From Sphingomonas sp. CL5.1 (GTDB taxonomy: Bacteria; Pseudomonadota; Alphaproteobacteria; Sphingomonadales; Sphingomonadaceae): a DNA stretch of 64,000 nt. A model generated the notes under the pieces. The model was not told where the DNA came from, did no database searches, and saw only the letters and a list, made by a program, of their open reading frames with translations. Both the position numbers and the translations under genes were made by a program. Numbering within the stretch: the first letter of the stretch is position 1; each line of letters starts with the position of its first letter. The DNA lies in assembly GCF_013344685.1 (NCBI RefSeq), contig NZ_CP050137.1, forward strand, positions 2,783,001 to 2,847,000, written 5' to 3'. Shown one piece after another: positions 1 to 8,104 of the stretch.

Positions 1-623
1 AGGAACGCATTGCCGCCCCTGACCCCGGCCACCTCGAGATTCTCGGTGGCGCCGAATTCTTCCAGGTCGGGCTTGCGGGTGATGACGCGCAGCGTGCCCG
101 CCATCGACATCGCGCCGAACAGCGTGCCCTGCGGACCCTTCAGCACCTCGATCCGCTCGATATCGTGCAGTCGCAGGCCCGGCGTGCCGTCGCCGCGCAC
201 GTTCGAGTTGTAGCCGCCGAGCAGCGGGGTCTCGTCCAGATAGATGCCGGTGGTCTGGCCGACCGTGGAGGCGACGCCGCGGATGATGAGATTCTGCTGC
301 GCCGCGCCATAGGTCTGGAGCGCGAGCGAGGGGTCGATCTTGCCGACGTCGCTCAGGGTGGTGACGGCGAAATCCTGAAGCTTCTGGCTGCTCAGGACGT
401 CGACGGCGGACGGGATGTTGTTGACCGCTTCGCTGCGGCGATTGGCGGTTACCAGGATGTCCTGCGGCACGGCGGCGGTCTGACCGGTGCCGGCCGCCGT
501 CGCGCTGGCCGCCTGCGTCTCGTCCGCATAGGCTGGCGAACAGGCCAGCACCGCCACGGCGTTGAAGGCGGAGAATCCAAGCAGCGTGAACTTCAGTTTC
601 TTACGGATGTCGCGATCGTGCAT
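1..623 (-). CDS. TonB-dependent outer-membrane receptor, N-terminal part
   Basis: The gene runs off the left edge, leaving the first 207 codons. The start ATG at 623-621 has GGGAGG just upstream. Residues 1-33 form a signal peptide ending in SPAYA. A TonB-box-like stretch (DILVTANRR) follows, then a plug domain with the usual IEVLKGPQGTLFG motif. This is the family that imports bulky nutrients or iron chelates across the outer membrane using TonB energy. The substrate cannot be read from the plug. It lies 80 bp downstream of the RidA-family gene on the same strand, so the two may be cotranscribed from the AraC-type promoter at 1276-1348. The gap also holds an AT-rich stretch (about 648-677) that could be a separate promoter. 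The barrel is outside the window. Confidence 0.93.
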   Translation of the reverse strand, partial: MHDRDIRKKLKFTLLGFSAFNAVAVLACSPAYADETQAASATAAGTGQTAAVPQDILVTANRRSEAVNNIPSAVDVLSSQKLQDFAVTTLSDVGKIDPSLALQTYGAAQQNLIIRGVASTVGQTTGIYLDETPLLGGYNSNVRGDGTPGLRLHDIERIEVLKGPQGTLFGAMSMAGTLRVITRKPDLEEFGATENLEVAGVRGGNAF

Positions 624-702
624 CGCCCAATCCTCCCATGAGTTAGGTTTCTATGATATTGATTATATTTATTTATTCCGGGCCTTGCGGGCCGGGGCGG
701 GT

Positions 703-1158
703 TCATCCCGGGGAAACACATGCGACCACTTCGATCTCGCAAACTCCGTCGGGGTTCGCGAGCGACCCGGCGCCGATCACGGACCAGGCCGGATAGGGCT
801 TGCGGCAGAACTCGTCCTTGACGGCGGCCATGACGCGGATGTCCGCGCCGATATCGAGATGGAAGGAGGTCAGCTTGACGACATCGTCCCAGCCCGCGCC
901 GCTCGCTTCGAGCACCTCGCCGATCTGCCGGAAAGCGTTGCGAAATCCTTCGGCGCGGTCGTCGCCCTGGCGGCAGACGGCGATCACGCCGGTCAGATAG
1001 ACGGTCGAGCCGGCGACGAATGCGGAAGGAACATGGAACGCCAGATGCGCCGCCGCGAGCGAGGGGTGCACCACCTCGCGGCCACGCCCTCGCGCGCTGT
1101 GCGGGGCGGCGGATTCGAGCGCGACCGAGGTCGATTGTTCCGTCATCTCAGAACGCAT
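703..1158 (-). CDS. RidA/YjgF-family protein
   Basis: 151 residues, slightly longer than the usual 120-130. The family forms trimers, and many members hydrolyse reactive imines or enamines or deaminate aminomuconate-type intermediates. Typical segments are FRNAFRQIGEVLEASGAGWD, DVVKLTSFHLD and the C-terminal PDGVCEIEVVACV. The arginine that E. coli RidA uses to bind the carboxylate (PAR-S context) is replaced by Trp (PAWSV). This is therefore probably not a canonical RidA and may use another substrate or have lost deaminase activity. The start could be the ATG at 1158 or one at 1146 (MTEQS); neither has a strong ribosome site. It sits between the conserved AraC-type promoter and the TonB receptor, which ties it to the island. 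Confidence 0.85.
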   Translation of the reverse strand: MRSEMTEQSTSVALESAAPHSARGRGREVVHPSLAAAHLAFHVPSAFVAGSTVYLTGVIAVCRQGDDRAEGFRNAFRQIGEVLEASGAGWDDVVKLTSFHLDIGADIRVMAAVKDEFCRKPYPAWSVIGAGSLANPDGVCEIEVVACVSPG

Positions 1159-1275
1159 CCCCGGCGCGCGACCGGGTGCGCCGGCGATCGGTCAGGGGCA
1201 ACGGTTCGGTCTGGCTTCGCGCCATCGCGATCTTCCTCTCGGCTCTGTGGGGCGTTTTGCTCGTGAGGATCGAGC

Positions 1276-1348
1276 CTACACGCAAAGCGAATGAGCGGAA
1301 GGTCGCGGGGTTTGGCTGTCGGAAGTCCCGCTTAAGCAATCGGCAGAA
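1276..1348 (-). promoter_or_regulatory. Conserved 38-bp AraC-type operator with promoter, site 1
   Basis: On the minus strand the element occupies 1348-1311. It begins TTCTGCCGAT and ends CGGGACTTCCGAC-AGCCAAA. It matches sites at 2751 and 7949 almost base for base. CTGCCGAT and CTTCCGAC lie 21 bp apart, a two-helical-turn direct repeat as expected for AraC proteins. Nine bases further on is CTTCCG (possible -35), a 17-bp gap, then TAGGCT preceded by TG (possible -10, 1278-1273). It drives the RidA/TonB receptor direction. The rest of the 319-bp gap between the RidA and AraC genes shows nothing else I can name. Confidence 0.75.
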
Positions 1349-1477
1349 TGGCGCGCGATCGCTTCGCGGGCGGCGGCGGAACGGCCCGACGCGGCGTTGT
1401 CGCGCCCGTCCTTACGCCGATTCCGTTACATCTGAAACCAGCCGGCGTCACGCCGGTTTTGTCCTGGCGGTGGCGGC

Positions 1478-2563
1478 TTATTCCATCCCGCCGGCCGGAT
1501 CGGCTGCGGCCTCGCGCGCCGCTCCCTTCCATACGAAGGAAGGGGTGAAACCGAAGAAATTGTGGAACGCCGTGGCGAAGCTCGCCTGATGGCGATAGCC
1601 GACCGCGACCGCCACCGATTTGACCGACAGCCCCCGCGCCAGCAACTGCTGGGCCTCGGTCATCCGGCAATGCAGGCTGTATTCGAACACCGTCATGCCG
1701 AACAGCAGCTTGAAGCCGCGCTTCAGCTTGTCGGTGTTGGTGCCCACCGCGCGCGCCAGGCTGGCGATGGTTGGCGGATTCTCGATGTCGCGCTTCAGGA
1801 TTTCGCGAGCGCGTTCGAGCATATCGATCTCGGACGCGGTCAGCGTCAGCGCGAAAGGGGCGGAATCGATCGTCCTCAGCTCGTCAACGACGTCGCAGAG
1901 GATTTCGAGCGACTTGGCGCGGATCATCTGCAAACGGTGGCGGTCGAACGGCCGGTGCTCGGTCAGCGACTTGACCGCGCCGAGCAGCGGCAGCCGCGCG
2001 GGCACCGCGACGACCGACGATTCCGCCCGGATCGGTTGCAGGAGCTGGCGGGCCAGCGGGCCGAGCTGCTCGATCGGCAGCCCGAACAGGTCGGTCAGCA
2101 CGCGCGGCTCTATATACAGGCTCACCAGCTTGCGCGGCCCGGCGGAGCACAGCACCTGATAGCCGGCCTGCGCGCCAGCCTGGCACAGGATCAGCGCGGG
2201 CTGATCGAACAACCGCTCCGGCGCGCCGTCGCCCGACGCGGCGGTGTCGAGCGCGGTCGGGCCTTCGATCTGAAGGTGGATCTCGAACAGGCCCTCCGGC
2301 ACGACCGCTTCCTCGCGCACCGTGGCGTAATCGGCGCGCGTGACCACCGTGAAAAGGTCGGGCGCATCCACCGGACCGTCCGCACACAAGTCCCAATAGC
2401 CTTCGCGCGCATCGTGGGAGACGGGCACCCGCGCGCCCATGATCCGGTGCGGCGGATCGATGACCTGTTCGCCCGTCCATCGCGCCGACCGGATCACGCG
2501 GAAGGCGTCGCGCAGGCCCGAATTCTCGCCGGTGAGCGCCGTCCGGAATAGAGGTTCGGTCAT
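1478..2563 (-). CDS. AraC-family transcriptional regulator
   Basis: 361 residues from the ATG at 2563; a TTG five codons upstream is less likely. The first 240 residues are a sensing domain of the AraC-binding-like type with no recognised ligand. The C-terminal hundred residues are a two-helix-turn-helix AraC domain, with IASLARAVGTNTDKLKRGF as the first HTH and VAVAVGYRHQASFATAFHNF as the second, ending in FFGFTPS. It is flanked on both sides by copies of the 38-bp element, with a third copy 5 kb away, and is the only AraC-type gene in the window. It is therefore the obvious candidate to bind them and activate the RidA/TonB, S10 peptidase and kynureninase-like/PrnB-like units. No S1-type site points towards its own start. 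Confidence 0.93.
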   Translation of the reverse strand: MTEPLFRTALTGENSGLRDAFRVIRSARWTGEQVIDPPHRIMGARVPVSHDAREGYWDLCADGPVDAPDLFTVVTRADYATVREEAVVPEGLFEIHLQIEGPTALDTAASGDGAPERLFDQPALILCQAGAQAGYQVLCSAGPRKLVSLYIEPRVLTDLFGLPIEQLGPLARQLLQPIRAESSVVAVPARLPLLGAVKSLTEHRPFDRHRLQMIRAKSLEILCDVVDELRTIDSAPFALTLTASEIDMLERAREILKRDIENPPTIASLARAVGTNTDKLKRGFKLLFGMTVFEYSLHCRMTEAQQLLARGLSVKSVAVAVGYRHQASFATAFHNFFGFTPSFVWKGAAREAAADPAGGME

Positions 2564-2750
2564 GGCTGGCCCGGTCAAGACATCCTCTGGCTCTGGTGGA
2601 GGCTTGTCCCTTCCCGTCCGGGGGACGGCTCCAGTGGTGGCAAGGGCAATGGCCGATTGCCGGCAGGCTAGGCGATCCGCTTCGCGCTGTCAGTAACTTT
2701 GTGCGCGGCTGGCGGCGAGCGATGGCGCCGGGGCGGTCGATTGTCGCGCG

Positions 2751-2823
2751 TTCTGCCGATCGCTTAAACGGGACTTCCGACTGCCAAAATCCGCGAGCTT
2801 CATCCCTCCCACCTTGGCTGTAG
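2751..2823 (+). promoter_or_regulatory. Conserved 38-bp AraC-type operator with promoter, site 2
   Basis: The operator at 2751-2788 starts TTCTGCCGAT and ends GGGACTTCCGAC-TGCCAAA. It differs from site 1 at only three or four positions. CTTCAT starts nine bases after it, and TGTAGCCT lies at exactly the same offset as in sites 1 and 3 (TGTAG at 2819-2823). It is oriented towards the S10 peptidase gene, whose ATG is 59 bp past TGTAG. It lies in the 319-bp divergent gap between the AraC and peptidase genes, where I see no other feature. Confidence 0.75.
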
Positions 2824-2882
2824 CCTGTCGCGATCGGCGCGCGCGGCGTGCCGTCGTCAATATTGCGGGAGGTATCAGCCGA

Positions 2883-4460
2883 ATGAAACTCGTTCCACGC
2901 CGGTCGGGCATCGCTCTTGCGCTGACAGCCGCGCTGCTCGCCGGCACGGCGCAGGCGCGTGCCACCGCCGCATCCGCCGCCGCTACGCAGGAGCGTGGGC
3001 CCGGCGCTGTGGCGGTGTCGGCGGGAGCCGTCACGATCGGCGGCAAGCGCATCGACTTCCATGCCCATACCGGGACGATCGACGTCTATCCGCGTCCGCC
3101 GCACGATTATTCAGCCGAACAGAACGGCCCCGACGCGACCAGGGCGTCGATGTTCTACATCGCCTATTTCAGGGACGGCGCGCCGTCCGCCGACCGCCCG
3201 ATCACCTTCCTCTACAATGGCGGGCCGGGGTCGGCGACCTTCTGGCTGCAAATGGGCGCGTTCGGTCCGAAGCGCATCCTGCTGCCGCGCACGCCGGGCA
3301 ATCCGTCCGACAGCCCGGTGACGGTGAACAACCAGTATAGCCTGCTCGACGCCTCCGATCTCGTGTTCATCGACGCGCCGGGCACCGGGTTCAGCCGGGT
3401 GTCGGGGAAAGACCCGATGGCCTTCTACGGCGTCGATCCCGACGTGTTCGCGTTCAGCGATTTCATCCGCGCCTTCCTGACGACCTACGATCGCTGGGCG
3501 TCGCCGAAATACATCTTCGGGGAAAGCTATGGCACGACCCGCTCGGGCGCGCTGGCCAACGATCTTCAGGCCGTCAACCAGATCAAGGTCGATGGCATGA
3601 TCCAGCTATCGCAGATCCTGAATTTCGATCTCGAGATCGAGACGCCCGCCGTCAATCCGGGCGCGGATCAGGCCTATGTCGTTGCGCTGCCCAGCTTCGC
3701 GGCGACGGCTTATCATCATCATCGCGCGCGGGCGGGAGCGGGCATGGACCTCGACGCGCTCCTCCGGAAGGCCGAGGATTTCGCCAATACCGACTATCTG
3801 CTGGCGCTTCAGCGGGGCAACGCGCTCGATCCGGCGGCGCGGCGGGCGATGGCGGAGAAGCTGTCGGACTTCATCGGCTTGCCCGCCGATTACATCCTGA
3901 AATCGGACCTTCGCATCGAGGGCGGGCAGTTCGCGCAGCAGTTGCTGGCCGACAAGGGGCAATCGGTCAGCCGATTGGACGGACGCGTGGCCGGGCCGCA
4001 GATCGACAGTCTCGCCAAGGCGGCGGGCTACGACCCGTTCGACGTCACCGTCTCGCCGCAATATGTCGCGGTCTATAACGATTATGTCCGCCGCGAGCTG
4101 AAATATGAGACGGCGGTGTCGTTCAAGCCCAAGTTCAACGGCTTCGCGATCTGGGACATGAACCACCGCGTCGCGCGCTCGCCCGCGATCAGGGGCGCGA
4201 CCAATGTGATGACCGACCTCGCGCGGGCGATGACGTTCAACCCGAAGCTGCGGGTGATGGTCAGCGGCGGCTATTTCGATCTGGTGACGCCCTTCTATCA
4301 GGGCTGGTTCGAGATGAACCACCTGCCGATCCCGGCCGATCTCCAGAAGAATATAGAATATCGTTATTTCGCTTCGGGGCACATATCCTATTCGGACGAG
4401 GATGTGCTGAAGCAGTTTTCCGCCGATGTCCGGGCGTTCGTCACCAAGCGCCCGGAATGA
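2883..4460 (+). CDS. Secreted S10-family serine carboxypeptidase
   Basis: 525 residues starting at the ATG at 2883, about ten bases after GGGAGG. Residues 1-26 are a signal peptide (LTAALLAGTAQARA), so the enzyme acts in the periplasm or outside. Family S10 serine carboxypeptidases remove C-terminal residues from peptides or act as acyl hydrolases. The oxyanion-hole motif FLYNGGPGSATFW is present. The catalytic triad is readable as Ser215 (FGESYG), Asp466 (GGYFDLVTP) and His500 (FASGHIS). In the island it could release an aromatic amino acid or acyl group from an imported peptide or conjugate before uptake. Its promoter carries the 38-bp AraC-type site. It converges on the aldehyde dehydrogenase gene across a hairpin. 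Confidence 0.93.
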   Translation: MKLVPRRSGIALALTAALLAGTAQARATAASAAATQERGPGAVAVSAGAVTIGGKRIDFHAHTGTIDVYPRPPHDYSAEQNGPDATRASMFYIAYFRDGAPSADRPITFLYNGGPGSATFWLQMGAFGPKRILLPRTPGNPSDSPVTVNNQYSLLDASDLVFIDAPGTGFSRVSGKDPMAFYGVDPDVFAFSDFIRAFLTTYDRWASPKYIFGESYGTTRSGALANDLQAVNQIKVDGMIQLSQILNFDLEIETPAVNPGADQAYVVALPSFAATAYHHHRARAGAGMDLDALLRKAEDFANTDYLLALQRGNALDPAARRAMAEKLSDFIGLPADYILKSDLRIEGGQFAQQLLADKGQSVSRLDGRVAGPQIDSLAKAAGYDPFDVTVSPQYVAVYNDYVRRELKYETAVSFKPKFNGFAIWDMNHRVARSPAIRGATNVMTDLARAMTFNPKLRVMVSGGYFDLVTPFYQGWFEMNHLPIPADLQKNIEYRYFASGHISYSDEDVLKQFSADVRAFVTKRPE

Positions 4461-4466
4461 ACGATC

Positions 4467-4496
4467 CCGGCGCCCGCTCGGAACGGCGGGCGCCGG
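4467..4496. terminator. Bidirectional hairpin terminator between convergent genes
   Basis: A perfect 11-bp stem (CCGGCGCCCGC at 4467-4477 with its complement at 4486-4496) surrounds an 8-base loop. It lies in the 43-bp gap between the stops of the S10 peptidase and the aldehyde dehydrogenase. It lacks a clear T-run, so termination strength is uncertain. Confidence 0.65.
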
Positions 4497-4503
4497 AACC
4501 GGA

Positions 4504-5928
4504 TCAGGCGTCCTCTTCGGACAGCACGGCGAGCGGCTTCACCTCGCCGTGGTTGCGGATGAGGGCCTTCTTGCGGACGTAGCGCATCATGGTGGAGGCG
4601 CCGTAGCGCGAGCCGCCGATGCCCGACATGCCGAACGCCATCTTCTCGCCGTCGAGCGTGATCGCGCGCGGCAGGTCGGTGTCGTTGATGCTGACCGCCC
4701 CGGCGTTGACACGGGCGGCGACGCGGGTCGCTTCCTCCGGCGTCGGGCCGAACACCGCCGCCGTCAGGCCGTAGCGGGTGTCGTTGGCGAGGCGCACCGC
4801 CTCGTCCACGGTATCGAACGCCATCACCGGCACGACCGGGCCGAACGTCTCCTCGGTCATCAGCTCCATGTCGTGGGTCGCGCCGTCCACCACCGTGGCG
4901 CGCATGTAGAGGCCGCCGTCATGCTCCTCGACCGTGCCGCCGGTGACGATCCGCGCGCCCTTCGCCTCGGCGTCGCGAAGCTGGCCGGCGACGATGCCGG
5001 CCTGTCGCTCGAAGATGAACGGGCCGATCTCGCCGCGGCCCATGTCGGGATAGTTGAGCGCCAGCGCCGCCGCCTTCTCCGCCAGCAGGCGCACGAATTC
5101 CGCATGCACCTTCTCGGCGACATAGACGCGCTCGATCGCGTAGCAGACCTGCCCGGTGTTATAGACCGCGCTGCGCAGGATCGAGGTGGCGGCGCGATCG
5201 AGGTCCGCGCCCGCGAGCACGATCGCCGGGTCCTTGCCGCCAAGTTCGAGGAAGCAGGGGATCAGCCGTTGCGCCGCGGCCTGCGCCACCTTCAGCCCGG
5301 TCGGGATCGAGCCGGTGAACACGATCAGGTCCACCGCCGCGATCAGCGCTTGCCCCGTCGCGCCGTCGCCGCGCACCACCTGGATCACGCCGTCCAGTTC
5401 CGGCACCGCGCGGATCGATTCCACCAGCGGCTCGACGAAGCGCGGCGTCACCTCGCTCGGCTTCACCACCACGGTGCAGCCCGCCATCAGCGCCGGCAGC
5501 GCGTCGAAGAAGGACAGCACCATCGGGAAGTTCCACGGGCTGATGACGCCGACCACCGGATAGGGCACATATTGCTGCTCGAAATCGATATCCGGCGCGC
5601 CCGACGCGCGCGACACCGGCGCGAACACCTTCTCCGCATGCTCGGCATAGCCGTGGATCATATGGCCGATCGCATCGACCTCTTCATGGGAGATGCGCGC
5701 GCGGCCGGTGTCGATCGAGAGCGCGGTGGCGATCTTCTCCATGTCGCGCTGGAGCTGCGCCGCCCATTTGTGCAGCACCTCGGCGCGGTGGGCGATGCCG
5801 CTCTGCGCCCAGCCGACCTGTGCCGCCCGCGCCTTGCCCACGGCGGCATTGACGGCGGCGGCGTCGTCCGCCTCGAAACGATAGTCGATCTGGCCGGTGC
5901 GCGGATTGCGCGCCTGAAGTTCACTCAT
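4504..5928 (-). CDS. NAD(P)-dependent aldehyde dehydrogenase
   Basis: 474 residues of the aldehyde dehydrogenase superfamily, full length. The family oxidises aldehydes to acids through a cysteine thiohemiacetal. The N-terminal cofactor fold has the SPWNFP and FTGS motifs. Glu228 (FLELGGKD) and Cys262 (GQVCYAIER) are the expected general base and nucleophile. The start ATG at 5928 overlaps the ubiX stop as TGATG, so it is translationally coupled as the last gene of the ubiD-ubiX-aldehyde dehydrogenase operon. It could oxidise a semialdehyde made by the ring-cleaving or decarboxylating steps of the island, for instance an aminomuconate-like semialdehyde, but the sequence alone does not give the substrate. 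Confidence 0.92.
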   Translation of the reverse strand: MSELQARNPRTGQIDYRFEADDAAAVNAAVGKARAAQVGWAQSGIAHRAEVLHKWAAQLQRDMEKIATALSIDTGRARISHEEVDAIGHMIHGYAEHAEKVFAPVSRASGAPDIDFEQQYVPYPVVGVISPWNFPMVLSFFDALPALMAGCTVVVKPSEVTPRFVEPLVESIRAVPELDGVIQVVRGDGATGQALIAAVDLIVFTGSIPTGLKVAQAAAQRLIPCFLELGGKDPAIVLAGADLDRAATSILRSAVYNTGQVCYAIERVYVAEKVHAEFVRLLAEKAAALALNYPDMGRGEIGPFIFERQAGIVAGQLRDAEAKGARIVTGGTVEEHDGGLYMRATVVDGATHDMELMTEETFGPVVPVMAFDTVDEAVRLANDTRYGLTAAVFGPTPEEATRVAARVNAGAVSINDTDLPRAITLDGEKMAFGMSGIGGSRYGASTMMRYVRKKALIRNHGEVKPLAVLSEEDA

Positions 5929-6539
5929 CACTCGGACTCCGGTTCTTCTGCTTGTGCGATTGGTCGGGTGGTTTCCCGCCAGCGGCTCGCCCAGCCGACG
6001 TCGATGTCGAACAGGTCGAGCACGCGGCCGACATTGTGGCGGACGATGTCGTCCACCGTGCCGGGCCGGGCGTAGAAAGCGGGGACGGGCGGGGCGATGA
6101 TCGCGCCCGCTTCCGAAAGGGCGGTGAGCATCCGGAGATGCCCGGTATGGAGCGGCGTCTCGCGCACCATCAGCACCAGCCGGCGGCGTTCCTTCAGCGT
6201 CACGTCGGCGGCGCGGCTGAGCAGCGAGGCGGTGATGCCGGTCGATATCTCCGCCGCCGTGCGGATCGAGCAGGGGGCGATCACCATGCCGATCGTGCGG
6301 AACGACCCGCTCGCCAGCGCCGCGCCGATATCGCCGTGCGGATAGAGGCAGGTGGCGAGCGCGCGGACATGCTCGATGGTGGCGTCCGCCTCCTCCTGAA
6401 GCGTGCGGCGGCCGGCGGGGGAGACGATCACATGCGTCTCCACCTCGCTGCCCTTCAGCGCCTCCAGCAGGCGCAGGCCGAGCACGGCACCCGACGCACC
6501 GCTGATCCCGACCACCAGACGTTTCGGCGCGGCGCTCAT
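5928..6539 (-). CDS. ubiX: UbiX-type flavin prenyltransferase
   Basis: 203 residues starting at the ATG at 6539; longer open frame upstream is inside ubiD. UbiX-type enzymes prenylate FMN to make the cofactor that UbiD decarboxylases require. Diagnostic segments are the N-terminal flavin-binding VVGISGASGAVLG, the central MVIAPCSIRTAAEISTG, and LVLMVRETPLHTGHLRML, which carries the phosphate and prenyl-binding residues. The ATG overlaps the ubiD stop (ATGA), and its own stop overlaps the next gene. A ubiX dedicated to a neighbouring ubiD is usual for catabolic decarboxylases rather than for ubiquinone synthesis. Confidence 0.93.
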   Translation of the reverse strand: MSAAPKRLVVGISGASGAVLGLRLLEALKGSEVETHVIVSPAGRRTLQEEADATIEHVRALATCLYPHGDIGAALASGSFRTIGMVIAPCSIRTAAEISTGITASLLSRAADVTLKERRRLVLMVRETPLHTGHLRMLTALSEAGAIIAPPVPAFYARPGTVDDIVRHNVGRVLDLFDIDVGWASRWRETTRPIAQAEEPESE

Positions 6540-7858
6540 CGACGGGGCGTGCGCAGCCAGGCGGCGAGGTCGATCGTGTCGGCGCCCGGCACGCTCTTGC
6601 GCACGAACTCCGCCTCGCGGCCCCACGGCGCGGTGGCGTCGATGATGAGGCGGCCCCAATGGTCCTTGTGCGGATCGCGATAGAAGCCGGGGATGTCGTT
6701 GAGGATCATCGCGCGCGTATCGGCCCGCCCGCGTGTCAGATAGGCCCACATCACGTCGTCGAGGTCGTAGATGTCGACGTCCTCGTCCACCGCGATGCAC
6801 ACCTTGTTGTAATCGAGGTGCGAGCCGAGCGCGGCGAGCAGCGCGTGCTTGCCATGACCCTCATACTGCTTCTTCAGGCGGATGATCGTGATCATCACGT
6901 TCGGCCGGCAGCTCACGTCGATCACGCCGGGCACCTGCTTCGAGACATGCTCGTAGATGCGCGCGGCGGTCGCCGCCTCCAGCGGGCGCAGGTCCTCGGT
7001 CGATCCGCAGACCAGCCCGTGCATCGTCGCGCCGGGGCGACAGGTGACGGCCGTCACCTCGAACACATGGTTCGGGCCGACCTCGACATAATAGCCCATG
7101 AACTCGCCGAACGGCCCCTCGTCGCGGCGCTCGCGGGGAAGGAAGCGGCCCTCCACGACGATATCGGCTTCGGCGGGCACCTCCATGTCGATCGTGCGGC
7201 ACTTGCGCATCGGCACCGGCCCGCCGCGCAGATTGGCGGCCAGCCCCAGCTCGCTCTCGCCGTAAGGCAGCGAGGTGCAGGCGGCGAGGAAGATCTCCGG
7301 CGGCGCGCTCAGGATCAGCGCGGCCTCCAGCGGCTGCCCGCGCTCCTCCGCCTTCGCCTGATAGCGGGTGAGGTCGTGCGTGCCGCCGAGCCGCACGCGC
7401 AGCTCCTCGTCGCTGATGAACATCGAGCGGTGGAACGAAAGGTTGATCGCGCCGGTATCCGGCTCCTTCGCGGCATAGATGGCGGAGGTGAAATACGGCC
7501 CGCCGTCGCGCGCGTGATAGGTGATGAGCGGCAGGTCGCTCAGCCGGCACTCGCGGAACTCGTCGCTTTCCACCGTCCTGGTCATCGGCGCCATCGCCTG
7601 GCGTTGCAGCTCCAGCCAGCGCGGCGCGAAGCTCAGCCCCTCGGCGCCGATCAGGCGGCACAGCCGCGCGTGGCTGCCGTAGAGGTTGATCGCCACCGGA
7701 AAATCGGAGCCGGCGACGGAATGGAACAGCAGCGCCTCCTCGCCCTCGCGTTGCGCCGCGACCGCGATCGCCGCAAGCTCGTGGCGCGGCTCGACGGTGC
7801 GGTCGACATGGAGAAGCTCGCCCCGCGCATCCAGATCGGCCAGGAATTCCCGCAACAT
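6536..7858 (-). CDS. ubiD: UbiD-family prenyl-FMN decarboxylase
   Basis: 440 residues, preceded by AAGGAG five bases before the ATG at 7858. UbiD enzymes reversibly decarboxylate aromatic, heteroaromatic or alpha,beta-unsaturated acids using prenylated FMN. The catalytic triad known from fungal Fdc1 is visible as Arg144 (FHRSMF), Glu247 and Glu252 (DEGPFGEFMGYY). Together with the partner UbiX this should be an active enzyme. Family members act on pyrrole-2-carboxylate, indole-3-carboxylate and hydroxybenzoates, among others. The context of a PrnB-type haem enzyme and a kynureninase-like enzyme favours an indole-, pyrrole- or anthranilate-type acid, which is inference. It is the first gene of the leftward operon and diverges from the kynureninase-like gene across promoter site 3. 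Confidence 0.92.
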   Translation of the reverse strand: MLREFLADLDARGELLHVDRTVEPRHELAAIAVAAQREGEEALLFHSVAGSDFPVAINLYGSHARLCRLIGAEGLSFAPRWLELQRQAMAPMTRTVESDEFRECRLSDLPLITYHARDGGPYFTSAIYAAKEPDTGAINLSFHRSMFISDEELRVRLGGTHDLTRYQAKAEERGQPLEAALILSAPPEIFLAACTSLPYGESELGLAANLRGGPVPMRKCRTIDMEVPAEADIVVEGRFLPRERRDEGPFGEFMGYYVEVGPNHVFEVTAVTCRPGATMHGLVCGSTEDLRPLEAATAARIYEHVSKQVPGVIDVSCRPNVMITIIRLKKQYEGHGKHALLAALGSHLDYNKVCIAVDEDVDIYDLDDVMWAYLTRGRADTRAMILNDIPGFYRDPHKDHWGRLIIDATAPWGREAEFVRKSVPGADTIDLAAWLRTPRR

Positions 7859-7948
7859 CCGCTCCTTGAAAATTCATCGGCTTTCGATCGCGGGTTTAAA
7901 GCAGAGGGGATCACCGCACGCCATAATCCCGCCGCCCGCCGGACCGTA

Positions 7949-8021
7949 TTCTGCGCATCCCCAAAGCGGGACTTCCGACAGCCAAAGCGTGCCGCCTTTT
8001 CTCGGTGCCGAGGCCGTGTAG
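7949..8021 (+). promoter_or_regulatory. Conserved 38-bp AraC-type operator with promoter, site 3
   Basis: The operator at 7949-7986 starts TTCTGCGCAT and ends GCGGGACTTCCGAC-AGCCAAA; its right half is identical to site 1. CTTTTC follows after nine bases and TGTAGTTT at the same offset as the other sites (TGTAG at 8017-8021). It points to the kynureninase-like gene, whose ATG is 83 bp beyond. It also lies 90 bp upstream of the divergent ubiD operon and could act on both. No other feature is seen in this 246-bp gap. Confidence 0.75.
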
Positions 8022-8104
8022 TTTTGCTACTCGCGATGGCGGGCCGCATGATCGAGGCCCGTCGGACACACGAATATCGGCGCGAGCCGCAGGGGGTTGG
8101 GGAG

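Noticed and set aside
6659..8104. Long open frame running antisense to ubiD and into the kynureninase-like gene
   Set aside because: It is a high-GC shadow frame: low-complexity Arg/Ala/His-rich translation with no family resemblance. Only the part from 8105 is a real gene.
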